Source of the DNA: Nocardiopsis xinjiangensis YIM 90004
GTDB lineage: Bacteria > Actinomycetota > Actinomycetes > Streptosporangiales > Streptosporangiaceae
NCBI RefSeq assembly: GCF_000341145.1
Contig: NZ_ANBE01000009.1
Span: 90,197 to 154,196 of the forward strand
Direction of reading: 5' to 3'
DNA: 64,000 nt
The notes beneath the pieces were generated by a model. The model saw only the letters and a list, made by a program, of their open reading frames with translations. It was not told the DNA's origin and searched no databases. The position numbers were made by a program, and so were the translations under genes. This document shows positions 44,608 through 53,533 of this stretch, in pieces (the stretch's first letter is position 1; each line of letters opens with the position of its first letter).

Positions 44608-45707
44608 GGATCACCCTCGTCGGGCCCGCCCACCCCTACAAGGGCGGAGGCGCCCGCCACACGACCGAACTCGCGCACCGGCTCTCCGCGCGCGGGCACA
44701 ACACCGCGATCGAGTCCTGGCACGCCCAGTACCCGTCCCTGCTCTATCCGGGGCAGCAGACCATCGCCGACCCCGAGGCCGAGACCTTCACGGGCACCCG
44801 CCGCCGCCTGGCCTGGTACCGGCCGGACGGGTGGTGGCGTACCGGACGGCGGCTGGCACGCGAGTCCGACCTCGTGGTGCTCACCCTCTTCTCCCCGGCG
44901 CAGATCCCCGCCTACCTGGGGATCCTCGCCGGGCTGTGCTCACGCCGCGAACGCGCCCGGGCGGTGGCCCTGTGCCACAACGTGCTGCCGCACGAGCGCC
45001 GCTCCCTGGACGTCAGCCTCACCCGGGCCATGCTGCGCCGTGTCGACGGGATCCTCGCCCACGGCCCCGAGCAGGCCCACCTCGCCCGGGGCCTGCTGCG
45101 CGGGGACCAGCCCGACCCGGTCGCGGCCACGATGCCCCCGCATCTGCCCGAGACCGGCGGGGCCCGGGAACAGCCGTCCGGGGAGCGCCGCCACTTGCTC
45201 TTCCTCGGGATCGTGCGTCCCTACAAAGGGGTCGACCTGTTGTTGCGCGCCCTGGCCGAAGGGGCGCCCGAGGACGTCACCCTCACCGTCGCCGGCGAGT
45301 TCTGGGGCGGTACCGCGGAGCTCACCGAGCTCGCCGCCGACCTCGGGGTGAGCGGCCGTGTCCGGTTCCGCGACGGGTACGTACCGGCCGAGGAGCTGCC
45401 CGAACTCTTCGCCGGGGCCGACGCCGCCGTCCTCCCGTACCGTTCGGCGACCGCGACCCAGAACGTGTGGCTGGCCCACGAGCACGGTGTCCCCGTGATC
45501 GCCACCCGGGCGGGGACACTGCCCGACCACGTGCGCGAGGGTGTGGACGGACTGTTGTGCGACCCCGGCGACGCCGAGGACCTGGCGCGGGTCCTGGGCG
45601 AGTTCTACGCCCCCGGGGCGCCCGAGAAACTGCGCGCCGGTGTGCGCCCGGTCGACCCCGACCCGCACTGGGAGGCCTACATGCGCCGGCTGCTCTCCTC
45701 CGTCTGA
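44604..45707 (+). CDS. GT4-family glycosyltransferase
   Basis: A 367-residue GT-B enzyme: GPAHPYKGGGARHTTELAHRLSARGH at the acceptor domain and LLFLGIVRPYKGVDLLLRAL, FRDGYVPAEELPELFAGADAAVLPYRSATATQ, EHGVPVIATRAGTLPDHV in the nucleotide-sugar domain. The usual E-x7-E is replaced by a TQNVWLAHE arrangement. GTG 44604 overlaps the GT2 stop (GTGA), so it is coupled. Confidence 0.88.
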   Translation: MRITLVGPAHPYKGGGARHTTELAHRLSARGHNTAIESWHAQYPSLLYPGQQTIADPEAETFTGTRRRLAWYRPDGWWRTGRRLARESDLVVLTLFSPAQIPAYLGILAGLCSRRERARAVALCHNVLPHERRSLDVSLTRAMLRRVDGILAHGPEQAHLARGLLRGDQPDPVAATMPPHLPETGGAREQPSGERRHLLFLGIVRPYKGVDLLLRALAEGAPEDVTLTVAGEFWGGTAELTELAADLGVSGRVRFRDGYVPAEELPELFAGADAAVLPYRSATATQNVWLAHEHGVPVIATRAGTLPDHVREGVDGLLCDPGDAEDLARVLGEFYAPGAPEKLRAGVRPVDPDPHWEAYMRRLLSSV

Positions 45708-45730
45708 CCGGTCACCGGACCGGGGCCCGG

Positions 45731-46699
45731 TCAGGCGGCCCCCGCCCGGCGGCGGGAGGCCAGGAGGCCCACGCCGGCCCAGGCGAGGTCGGCCACCGTC
45801 ATCACCAGGCGGGACAGAACCGCGAGCACGAGCGCCGCACCGGCCTCCACCACCGGGGCCAACGCCACCACCAGCACCGCCTCGCGCACACCCAGCCCCG
45901 CGGGTGCGAACACCACCAGCAGCCCGAGCGTCCAAGCGAGCGCGTAGGCGCCCGCCGCGGGGCCGAGCGAGGAGAGCGGGTCACCGCCGACGGCCCAGGT
46001 GAGGATCCACAGGTGGGCCCCCAAGGGCACCCACGCGAGCAGGGTCCATGCGAGGGCCGCCGCGATCGCACGTCCGCCCACGTCCAAGGGCCCGGCCCCG
46101 GCGACCGCACGGAACCGGGCGAAGGGACGCGCGGCCAGCCCGATGCCCCACGCCACCATCCGCGGGTGCAGAGCGGCCAGGAACAGAGGCGCCAGTGCCA
46201 GCGCCCACCACCAGCGCCGGGCCGCCTCGGCCGAGGACAACGGCAGGGCCACCGCTGCCACGGCCAGCCCGGTCGCGACCGTCACGGCCACGGCCAGCAG
46301 GGTGGCGGCCGCGCCCCGGCTGCGGGGCACGGCGTGATCGCGGGCCAGCTCCACCTGGGCGACGAAAGCCCACACCGAACCGGGCAGGTACTTGCCGAGC
46401 TGGCCGACGAACATCACCCGGGCCGCCAACCGGCGGGGGAGCGGGGACCCCAGACCGGCCAGCAGAGCCCGCCACGCCATCATCTGCGCGGCGAGACCGG
46501 CCATCCCGGCCAGGACCGCGGCCGGCGGGGCCCACGGCGGAAGATCGAGGAGGGCGTCGCGGGCCTGCTTCCAGTGGACGTGCAGAGCCCATCCGGCGGC
46601 CGCGCACACGAGCACCAGCAGCACCACCCGCACCGCGCGGTTGCGGCGCAGGCGGGAGAGGATGCCGAGGACCCCGGCGGCGTTCGCGGTGCTTTCCAC
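45731..46699 (-). CDS. UPF0104 / lysylphosphatidylglycerol-synthase-type membrane protein
   Basis: A 322-residue protein with about eight membrane helices. Family motifs: LGKYLPGSVWAFVAQVELAR and VVFAPAGLGVREAVLVV. These resemble the flippase half of MprF and archaeal/bacterial homologues thought to move lipids or lipid-linked sugars. Convergent with the glycosyltransferase operon, to which it may belong functionally. Confidence 0.83.
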   Translation of the reverse strand: MESTANAAGVLGILSRLRRNRAVRVVLLVLVCAAAGWALHVHWKQARDALLDLPPWAPPAAVLAGMAGLAAQMMAWRALLAGLGSPLPRRLAARVMFVGQLGKYLPGSVWAFVAQVELARDHAVPRSRGAAATLLAVAVTVATGLAVAAVALPLSSAEAARRWWWALALAPLFLAALHPRMVAWGIGLAARPFARFRAVAGAGPLDVGGRAIAAALAWTLLAWVPLGAHLWILTWAVGGDPLSSLGPAAGAYALAWTLGLLVVFAPAGLGVREAVLVVALAPVVEAGAALVLAVLSRLVMTVADLAWAGVGLLASRRRAGAA

Positions 46700-46826
46700 G
46701 CCTCGACCTTAGGGCCTGTCCGGTGGATGCCTTCCGGCGCGCGCCGGAAGGTACTGCGCCGTGGGCGTCCTTCGAGAGTGGCGGTGCGGCGCTGGCCCGG
46801 GAAGTACCGGAGCGTAAGGTGCCCGT

Positions 46827-49454
46827 ATGAGTGGTGCGAACGACCTGGATTCCGTCACGCCCCCGACCCCGTCGGCGATGCGCAGGGCCCTGGCCCGCGC
46901 ACGGGACGGCAAGACCCTCGATGCGACCGAGGCCGAGGTACTCCTGCACGCGCGCGGGGAGGACCTCCAGACCCTGCTCGGCCACGCCGGCCGTGTGCGC
47001 GACACCGGACTGGAGGCCCATGGACGCCCCGGTGTGGTCACCTACAGCCGCAAGGTCTTCCTCCCCCTGACCCGTCTGTGCCGAGACCGCTGCCACTACT
47101 GCACGTTCGCGACCGTGCCCGGCAGGCTCGAGGCCCCGTTCCTGTCCCCGGACGAGGTTCTCGACATCGCGAGGAAGGGTGCGGCCCAGGGTTGCAAGGA
47201 GGCCCTGTTCACCCTCGGCGACCGGCCCGAGGACCGTTGGAGCCAGGCGGCCGAGTGGCTGGGCGCCCACGGTTACGACGACACCCTCTCCTACGTCCGG
47301 GCCATGGCGATCATGGTGCTGGAGGAGACCGGCATGCTCCCGCACCTCAATCCCGGGGTGATGACCTGGTCCGACCTGCAGCGCCTCAAACCGGTCGCCC
47401 CGTCCATGGGGATGATGCTGGAGACCACCTCCGAACGGCTGTTCACCGAGAAGGGACAGGCCCACTACGGCAGTCCGGACAAGGACCCGGCCGTGCGCCT
47501 GCGGGTGCTGGAGGACGCCGGCCGTTCCAGCGTCCCCTTCACCACCGGGGTCCTCCTCGGTATCGGCGAGAACCACACCGAGCGCGCCGAGTCGATCTTC
47601 GCGATGCGCGGGGCCGCCCGCCGCTACGGCGGGATCCAGGAAGTCATCGTGCAGAACTTCCGCGCCAAACCGGCCACCGCGATGATGCACCGCCCCGACG
47701 CCGAGATCGAGGAGATGGCCGCCACCATCGCGGTGACCCGTCTGGTCATGGGGCCCAAGGCGCACATCCAGGCGCCGCCCAACCTCATCGGCGGCGAGCA
47801 CGGCGGCCGCGACGAGTACGCACTCATGCTCCGCGCCGGGATCGACGACTGGGGCGGGGTCTCACCGCTGACCCCCGACCACGTCAACCCCGAACGCCCC
47901 TGGCCGCAGATCGAGGACCTGGCCGCACGCTGTACCGAACACGGCTTCACCCTGCGCGAGCGCCTCACCGTCTACCCCGAGTACGTACGCGCGGGCGAAC
48001 CCTGGCTGGACCCGCGGATCTCCGGTCACGTGGCCGCCCTCGCCGAACCCGGGACCGGTCTGGCCGCCGAGGACGCCCCCGTGCGCGGCCGTCCGTGGCA
48101 GGAGCCCGAGGCCGCTCTGGCCTCGTCCGGGCGCACCGACCTGCACACCGGGATCGACGCCGAGGGGCGTACCGGTGACCGGCGCGGTGACTTCGACGCG
48201 GTCTACGGCGACTGGGACGAGCTCCGCGAGGGTGTGGACCGCCGGGGTGCCGTGCCGCGGCGGTTCGACCCGGAGATCGCCGCTGCCCTGCGGGCCGCCG
48301 AGGAGGACCCGGCCGGGCTCGACGACGACCAGGCGCTCGCGCTGCTGCACGCCGACGGCCCCGAGCTGGAGGCCCTGACCGGGCTGGCCGACCGGGTGCG
48401 GCGGGACACCGTCGGCGACGACGTCACCTACATCGTCACCAGGAACATCAACTTCACCAACGTCTGCTACACGGGCTGCCGCTTCTGTGCCTTCGCCCAG
48501 CGCCGCACCGACGCCGACGCCTACACACTGTCCCTGGACCAGGTCGCCGACCGGGCCGAGGAGGCGTGGAAGGCGGGTGCGACCGAGGTGTGCATGCAGG
48601 GCGGCATCCACCCCGACCTGCCGGGCAGCGCCTACTTCGACATCGCGTCGGCCGTGCGTGACCGGGTCCCGGACATGCACGTGCACGCCTTCAGCCCGAT
48701 GGAGGTCGTCAACGGGGCCGCGCGTACCGACCTGCCGGTGCGCGAGTGGCTGACCCGGGCCCGCGACGCCGGCCTGGGGTCCCTGCCGGGCACGGCCGCG
48801 GAGATCCTCGACGACGAGGTGCGGTGGATCCTCACCAAGGGCAAACTCCCCGCCCGCGAATGGATCGACGTGGTCACCACGGCCCACGACCTGGGGATGG
48901 CGACCACGTCCACGATGATGTACGGGCACGTGGACTCGCCCCACCACTGGGTGGCGCACATCAAGCTGCTCCGGTCGTTGCAGGAACGTTCACTGGAGCG
49001 CAACGGCCGTCCCGGCTTCACCGAGTTCGTACCGCTGCCGTTCGTGCACACCAACGCACCCATCTACCTGGCCGGACTGGCGCGCACCGGGCCGACCGTG
49101 CGGGAGAACCGGGCCGTGCACGCGTTGGCGCGGCTGTTGTTGCACGGGGCGATCGACAACATCCAGTGTTCGTGGGTCAAGCTCGCCGAGGACACCTGCC
49201 GGCAGTTGCTGGCCGGCGGGGTCAACGACGTCGGCGGCACCCTCATGGAGGAGACGATCAGCCGGATGGCCGGATCCGATGAGGGCTCGTACAAGACCAT
49301 CAGCGACATCCGGGAGCTGGTGGAGCCCACGGGCCGTCCACTGCGCCAGCGCACGACGCTGTACGGAACGGTCCCGCAGGAGCGGGTCCGGGTGGCCGAG
49401 GAGAGCGACGGGGTGGCCCCCAGCATCCTGCGTCCGAACCTGCCGCTGGTCTGA
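46827..49454 (+). CDS. fbiC: FbiC, fused CofG/CofH F0 (deazaflavin) synthase
   Basis: An 875-residue bifunctional radical-SAM protein. The CofG half carries C85-x3-C89-x2-C92 (CRDRCHYC) and the CofH half C547-x3-C551-x2-C554 (CYTGCRFC), each binding a 4Fe-4S cluster. Together they condense tyrosine with a pyrimidine from riboflavin synthesis to make F0, the chromophore of coenzyme F420. Fusion into one chain is the actinobacterial form. fbiA and fbiB lie 5-7 kb away. A 12-bp bidirectional terminator follows. Confidence 0.96.
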   Translation: MSGANDLDSVTPPTPSAMRRALARARDGKTLDATEAEVLLHARGEDLQTLLGHAGRVRDTGLEAHGRPGVVTYSRKVFLPLTRLCRDRCHYCTFATVPGRLEAPFLSPDEVLDIARKGAAQGCKEALFTLGDRPEDRWSQAAEWLGAHGYDDTLSYVRAMAIMVLEETGMLPHLNPGVMTWSDLQRLKPVAPSMGMMLETTSERLFTEKGQAHYGSPDKDPAVRLRVLEDAGRSSVPFTTGVLLGIGENHTERAESIFAMRGAARRYGGIQEVIVQNFRAKPATAMMHRPDAEIEEMAATIAVTRLVMGPKAHIQAPPNLIGGEHGGRDEYALMLRAGIDDWGGVSPLTPDHVNPERPWPQIEDLAARCTEHGFTLRERLTVYPEYVRAGEPWLDPRISGHVAALAEPGTGLAAEDAPVRGRPWQEPEAALASSGRTDLHTGIDAEGRTGDRRGDFDAVYGDWDELREGVDRRGAVPRRFDPEIAAALRAAEEDPAGLDDDQALALLHADGPELEALTGLADRVRRDTVGDDVTYIVTRNINFTNVCYTGCRFCAFAQRRTDADAYTLSLDQVADRAEEAWKAGATEVCMQGGIHPDLPGSAYFDIASAVRDRVPDMHVHAFSPMEVVNGAARTDLPVREWLTRARDAGLGSLPGTAAEILDDEVRWILTKGKLPAREWIDVVTTAHDLGMATTSTMMYGHVDSPHHWVAHIKLLRSLQERSLERNGRPGFTEFVPLPFVHTNAPIYLAGLARTGPTVRENRAVHALARLLLHGAIDNIQCSWVKLAEDTCRQLLAGGVNDVGGTLMEETISRMAGSDEGSYKTISDIRELVEPTGRPLRQRTTLYGTVPQERVRVAEESDGVAPSILRPNLPLV

Positions 49455-49473
49455 GCCCGCGGTCACAGAAGAA

Positions 49474-49504
49474 GGGCGGGGCGCCGGGGGAGGGCGCCCC
49501 GCCC
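49474..49504 (+). terminator. Bidirectional terminator between fbiC and the chitinase gene
   Basis: 12-bp perfect stem (49474-49485 with 49493-49504), 7-nt loop, followed by TCTCTTTC. Confidence 0.85.
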
Positions 49505-49530
49505 TCTCTTTCGGCGGATCGGTCGGCGGG

Positions 49531-50559
49531 TCAGTTCAATCGCGGCGAGACCGTGTCGGCGAACTCGTAGCCGTTCGCGGCGTCCCAGTTGATCGACCAG
49601 GTCATCACGCCGCCGATGGGTCCGTAGGGCGATTCGGGCGCGAAGGAGCCGCAGGACCGGCCTTCTTCGAGGCAGTCCAGGGCGTCGACGACGCCCTGGG
49701 GATCCATGTACCCGCCGCCGGCGGCGGCGGGGGTGGCGGGCAGCCCGAGGCCGACCTGCTCGGGCTCCAGGCCCATCTCGAGCTGGATGCAGGCGAGTGC
49801 GGCCACGAAGTCCGAAGTGCCCTGCTCGTACACCGAACCGTCGCAGCCCAGCATCGAACCGGAGTTGTAGTACTGCATGTTCACCAGGGTGAGGATGTCG
49901 GAGATGTTCTCCGCGAGCTGGTAGTAGCCCTGGCCGGGGGTCTGGAAGTCGATGGTCTGCGGCGCCATCGTGATGATCGGGTCGGTGCCGGACAGCTCGT
50001 CGAGCTGCCGCAGGGCGCCGGTCATGTGCTCGGCGTCGATGCCGTGCTCGAGGTCGATGTCGACGCCGTCGAACCCGTAGTCCTCCATGAGTTCGTGGGT
50101 GGTCTCGGCGAAGTTCTCGGCCTGGGCGGGGTTGGTGACGTCGACGTGCCCGAGCTCGCCGCCGACCGAGATGATCACGTTGGTCCCGTCGGCCTGGAGG
50201 GCGGCGAGGTCGTCACGGAACTCCTGGTCGGTGTAGCCGCCGAGCTCGTCGCCGGCGAGCTCGAAGGTGATGCCGCCGTCGAGTTCGGGGTGGTTCTCGG
50301 CGAAGGCCACGGCCACGAGGTCGTACTCCTCGGGGACGTCGCCGAGCGGCATGACCGTGGAGCCGTTGTCGAAGTTGTGCCAGTACCCGGTGAGCCACTG
50401 GCCGTTCTGCTGGGGTGCGGTGTCGGCGACGGTCTCGGCCTCGGCCGTCTCGGGGCCCTGTGCGGCGACGGTGACGCCTGCGGCGCCGAGCGCGAGGGCG
50501 GCGGTCAGAGCGAGCCCGGTGCGGGGTCCGGTCCTTCTCCTGTGGCGGTGGGTGCTCAA
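49531..50559 (-). CDS. Secreted GH18 chitinase-like glycoside hydrolase
   Basis: A 342-residue secreted protein: twin-Arg-rich signal region (RHRRRTGPRTGLALTAALALGAAGVTVAA), then a GH18 barrel. The catalytic DxxDxDxE motif is DGVDIDLE with Glu171; upstream strand VIISVGGE and downstream MTWSINWD are typical. It has no chitin-binding module. The start appears to be TTG 50559 with AAGGA six nt upstream. The promoter carries a strong AT-rich palindrome. Confidence 0.9.
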   Translation of the reverse strand: MSTHRHRRRTGPRTGLALTAALALGAAGVTVAAQGPETAEAETVADTAPQQNGQWLTGYWHNFDNGSTVMPLGDVPEEYDLVAVAFAENHPELDGGITFELAGDELGGYTDQEFRDDLAALQADGTNVIISVGGELGHVDVTNPAQAENFAETTHELMEDYGFDGVDIDLEHGIDAEHMTGALRQLDELSGTDPIITMAPQTIDFQTPGQGYYQLAENISDILTLVNMQYYNSGSMLGCDGSVYEQGTSDFVAALACIQLEMGLEPEQVGLGLPATPAAAGGGYMDPQGVVDALDCLEEGRSCGSFAPESPYGPIGGVMTWSINWDAANGYEFADTVSPRLN

Positions 50560-50624
50560 GGGGGGTCCTTCCGTCGAGCGGGGGGACGAAGGCGGGCTCC
50601 GGGGAGCCCCCGAATTGTGAAGAA

Positions 50625-50653
50625 ACCTTAAAGTTGTACCGCCATCCCGTCAA
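50625..50653 (-). promoter_or_regulatory. Chitinase promoter
   Basis: On the minus strand: TTGACG (50653-50648), 17-bp spacer, TAAGGT (50630-50625); a near-consensus principal-sigma promoter. Confidence 0.75.
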
Positions 50654-50656
50654 CGT

Positions 50657-50681
50657 AAACTGGAAAGTTAGTTTGCAGTTT
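50657..50681 (-). promoter_or_regulatory. AT-rich palindromic operator next to the chitinase -35
   Basis: A 25-bp palindrome with outer AAACTG/CAGTTT and inner AAA-T/A-TTT, mismatched only at a few G/C positions. It starts three bases upstream of the -35, a position used by activators or overlapping repressors. Its low GC content stands out in this genome. Regulator unknown. Confidence 0.6.
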
Positions 50682-50865
50682 TCTTGGGGACGCGGTCCCG
50701 GCTCTACCGGTCGCTCTCGGCGGTCGGGGCGGCCCTGTTCGCTTTCCTGGGCGGTCGCCCGGGGCGATGCGGGCCCATGAGGCCGTAGAGTAAAGGACTG
50801 ATGACCGTAAGTATCGAACGCGGCCGCTCCGGTCCGGTCGAAGCGCAGGAGAAGGAAGGTACCGG

Positions 50866-51888
50866 GTGTTGGACCGAGGGACCACCCCCCACGAACGGAC
50901 CGAGGCTCCCCTGGCGGAAATCGTTTCAGCGGCGATGCTCCTGCATGCCGTGTCGGCCCTGCTCGAACTGGGTGTGGTGGAACGCCTGAAGGAAGGCCCC
51001 CGGGACCTCCGTGAACTCGCGCTCGGTTCCGGCGCCCACGAGGAGCGCTTGCTCGCCGTCCTGCGCCCGGTCGCTGCGGCGGGTCTGGTCCACGAATCCG
51101 CACCCGGGACCTTCGAGCTGACCCCGGCAGGGCGGCATCTGCGCCGTGACGACCCTCTGGGGCTGCGCGACCTCTTCCGGATGTGCACCCACGGCGATTT
51201 CTTCCAGGCCTGGACCCGACTGGCCCGGTCGGTGGAGTCCGGCCGTACGGCCTTCGAGCTGCAGACCGGGAGCGATCTCTTCCTCTACCTGGCCGAACGG
51301 CCCGAGGAAGCGGAGCTCTTCCACCGGGCGATGAACGCCTCCGCCCCCGCCGACGTGCTCCTGGAGGCGGCCGACCTGTCCGGTGCCCGGGTGGTGGCCG
51401 ACCTCGGTGGGGGAGAGGGGGCCACCATCGCCGCCGTCCTCCGGGCCTGTCCCGCGAGCACCGGTGTGCTCTTCGACCTGCCCGACGTGGTGGCCGGGGC
51501 CGGCCCACTCCTGCGCCGGGAACAGGTGGCCGACCGGTGCGACGTCGTGGCCGGTGACTTCTTCGACGGCGTACCGGACGGAGCCGACGTCTACGTCATG
51601 GCCCGTGTCCTGCAGAACTGGCCACCTGAGGAGGCGGTCCGGATCCTGCGTAACGTGCGTGCGGCGATGTCCGGCACGTCCCGCCTGCTCGTGGTCGGTC
51701 ACCTCTCCGAGTCCACACGCCCCAGCCCCTTCGTCGAGGCCATCGGTCTGAGCATGTTCGTGCTCTACGGGGCGGTGTCGCGCACCTCCGAGCAGTACGA
51801 GGCACTCTTCGCCGAGGCGGGGCTGGCTCTGAGCAGGACGCACCGTGTCCGGGACGGGGAGTCGGTCATGGACGTTCGCCGCGCATAG
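50866..51888 (+). CDS. SAM-dependent methyltransferase 1 of the cyclodipeptide cluster
   Basis: A 340-residue protein of the plant-O-methyltransferase-like family: winged-helix dimer domain (LAEIVSAAMLLHAVSALLELGVVERL), SAM loop VVADLGGGEGATI, VLFDLPDVV, GDFFDG. At the position of the catalytic His of O-methyltransferases (H-x-W) it has VLQNWP, Gln instead of His. An N-methyltransferase role on the diketopiperazine ring is therefore plausible. GAAGGAAGG lies seven nt before GTG 50866. Its last 23 bp overlap the convergent CDPS gene. Confidence 0.87.
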   Translation: MLDRGTTPHERTEAPLAEIVSAAMLLHAVSALLELGVVERLKEGPRDLRELALGSGAHEERLLAVLRPVAAAGLVHESAPGTFELTPAGRHLRRDDPLGLRDLFRMCTHGDFFQAWTRLARSVESGRTAFELQTGSDLFLYLAERPEEAELFHRAMNASAPADVLLEAADLSGARVVADLGGGEGATIAAVLRACPASTGVLFDLPDVVAGAGPLLRREQVADRCDVVAGDFFDGVPDGADVYVMARVLQNWPPEEAVRILRNVRAAMSGTSRLLVVGHLSESTRPSPFVEAIGLSMFVLYGAVSRTSEQYEALFAEAGLALSRTHRVRDGESVMDVRRA

Positions 51889-52588
51889 GAGGCCGGACCA
51901 CGACATGTCCCTGTCCGGGGTCGAAGCAGGTTCCGTCCTCGTAGAGTTCCGCCACGACCGGGAGCAGGTCGTGATAGCAGGACACCGAGGAGGGCACCCC
52001 CAGCACTCTCGGGGTGGCGACGAGGAAGGGGAGCTCCGAACGCAGGTAGGACAGGCCGGCACGGAACCGGTCGTCCTCGGCACAGAGCCGGCCTCCCAGT
52101 ACACGGTTCACGTGTTCCTCGCATGCGCGGCGCACCTGCGGATTGCCGTCGAACTCCCGGTCCAGGTGCTGCTGGACGGCGCGGTAACCGGGCAGGTCGA
52201 CGGTCTCCGACAGCGCCATGGAACGCAAGCGTGCCGGGGCGGTCCCGACCGCCTCGACCGCACGGCGGATGCGCCTCCGAACGTCCCGGAGGGCTCTCTT
52301 GGTCCTGCGCGCGGCCTGTTCCTCATCGGCCCCACCGGCCTGGTGCATCGTGTTCAGGTGGAGGTCGGTGTGGAGGACGTCGACGCGGTGGAAGCGCCGG
52401 ACCGCCCAGTCCAGCAGCTGGGTGAGCCGCTCCTGATTGAAATAGCTGTTGCCGGTGCTGACCCCGATGAGAGCGTGGTCGCCACGGGTGAGCAGGTCGG
52501 CGCAGGAGGGCGTGAAGGGTCGTACCTCGAACCCGTCGCCGTCCCGGTGCTGGGGCACGGTCCGTACAGGTTCAGGCCGAGACGGCAT
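51866..52588 (-). CDS. albC: tRNA-dependent cyclodipeptide synthase (CDPS, AlbC type)
   Basis: A 240-residue CDPS, a class-Ic-tRNA-synthetase-like fold that joins two amino acids taken from aminoacyl-tRNAs. Catalytic Ser44 sits in IGVSTGNSYFNQ; Tyr181 and Glu185 in LSYLRSELPF and Tyr205 in VPSSVSCYH correspond to AlbC Tyr178, Glu182 and Tyr202. Asn47, Tyr205 and His206 place it in the NYH subfamily. Basic helix RTKRALRDVRRRIRRAVE is the probable tRNA contact. GGAGGGG precedes ATG 52588, which overlaps the albB end by 17 nt. Confidence 0.95.
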   Translation of the reverse strand: MPSRPEPVRTVPQHRDGDGFEVRPFTPSCADLLTRGDHALIGVSTGNSYFNQERLTQLLDWAVRRFHRVDVLHTDLHLNTMHQAGGADEEQAARRTKRALRDVRRRIRRAVEAVGTAPARLRSMALSETVDLPGYRAVQQHLDREFDGNPQVRRACEEHVNRVLGGRLCAEDDRFRAGLSYLRSELPFLVATPRVLGVPSSVSCYHDLLPVVAELYEDGTCFDPGQGHVVVRPPMRGERP

Positions 52589-52892
52589 CGGTCCCCTCCA
52601 ACACGGACGCGAGCCGGTCGCACAGGTCGTCGAGGAGGACGTCGAGTTCACGGTCGGCCATCGCCCCGCACATGACGTCCTCCATCCGCGATCGCAGTTC
52701 CGGCAGTCCCGGGTGGTCCCCGTGCCCCAGGTCGGCGCGGAGGGAGAGCACACGGCGGGCGGCGTCCAGGCATCGCAGCGGGCCGTACTCGCGGGGCTCC
52801 TCCAACAGCCCGCGGCCGCTGCTGAGCAGGTAGGCGGAGAGCAGCAGGAGCTCCTCGCCGGTGCGGGGACCGTCAGCCTCGCCAGCGGTCAT
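52572..52892 (-). CDS. albB: Cyclodipeptide oxidase small subunit (AlbB type)
   Basis: A 106-residue protein recognised as AlbB-like from LSAYLLSSGRGLLEEPREYGPLRCLDAARRVLSL and from its place between the AlbA and CDPS genes. AlbA and AlbB together form the flavin-dependent cyclodipeptide oxidase that dehydrogenates side-chain C-alpha/C-beta bonds of the diketopiperazine. GAGGTGAT lies upstream of ATG 52892. It overlaps albA by 20 nt and the CDPS gene by 17 nt. Confidence 0.85.
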   Translation of the reverse strand: MTAGEADGPRTGEELLLLSAYLLSSGRGLLEEPREYGPLRCLDAARRVLSLRADLGHGDHPGLPELRSRMEDVMCGAMADRELDVLLDDLCDRLASVLEGTDAVSA

Positions 52893-53424
52893 GGCTGATC
52901 ACCTCGTTCCTGTCACGTCGTGGGGCGGACTCGATGGGCCGGGCCGGGTGCCCGATCGGAACCAGGAGCAGGGGTTCCAGGTGGTCGGGGAGCCCGAGGA
53001 ACCTCTGGACCGGGCTCTTGCGGAAGCTGGCGGAAGGACACCCGCCCAGCCCGAGGGCGTGCGCCGCGAGCAGCAGATTCTCCACCGCCATCGCCACACA
53101 GAGCATCCCCTCGTCCCAGGCACCGCCGCCCACAGCGCGGGAACGGTCGAAACAGGCCGCCACGATCAGCGGAGGCGGTTCGATGATGCCCGGGGAGAAG
53201 GCCCGCACCAGCCGAAGGGTTCTGCTGCGGCGGATCGTGACGAAGGCCCATGCCTGCTTGTTGGAGGCCGAGGGGGCCGCGAGCATGGCGTCCAGCATGG
53301 GGTCGAGGAGCTCGTCCTCCACCGGCCGTCCGTCGAAGGAGCGGACCACACGCCGTGTGGTCAGTACTCGCAGAGCGGGGGTGGCCCGGTCCTCGGTCCG
53401 TGTCCCAGTGTCGGTGCTCAGCAC
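52873..53424 (-). CDS. albA: Cyclodipeptide oxidase large subunit (AlbA type, nitroreductase fold)
   Basis: A 183-residue nitroreductase-fold flavoprotein: TTRRVVRSFDGRPV and APSASNKQAWAFVTI at the FMN site, AMAVENLLLAAHALGLGGCPSASF in the dimer core. This is shorter than free-standing nitroreductases and fits AlbA. The start is a GTG at 53424. First gene of the albA-albB-albC operon, in which each gene overlaps the next, so translation is coupled. Confidence 0.9.
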   Translation of the reverse strand: MLSTDTGTRTEDRATPALRVLTTRRVVRSFDGRPVEDELLDPMLDAMLAAPSASNKQAWAFVTIRRSRTLRLVRAFSPGIIEPPPLIVAACFDRSRAVGGGAWDEGMLCVAMAVENLLLAAHALGLGGCPSASFRKSPVQRFLGLPDHLEPLLLVPIGHPARPIESAPRRDRNEVISHDRWRG

Positions 53425-53533
53425 CCTTACTCGCTCTCTGTGAATTTACGATTCCGAAGAGTAATATACAGTGCTGACCGACCCCTCCGACAACGTTCGG
53501 AACAGGGACGACCACCGGAAAGGCATCGCGAAC
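53425..53533. promoter_or_regulatory. AT-rich divergent promoter region of the cyclodipeptide cluster
   Basis: About 53440-53472 is AT-rich, unlike its surroundings. TAATAT (53462-53467) is a good -10 for the rightward methyltransferase gene, and TAAATT on the minus strand (53449-53444) may serve albA. No convincing -35 is visible for either, suggesting activator dependence. Confidence 0.45.
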
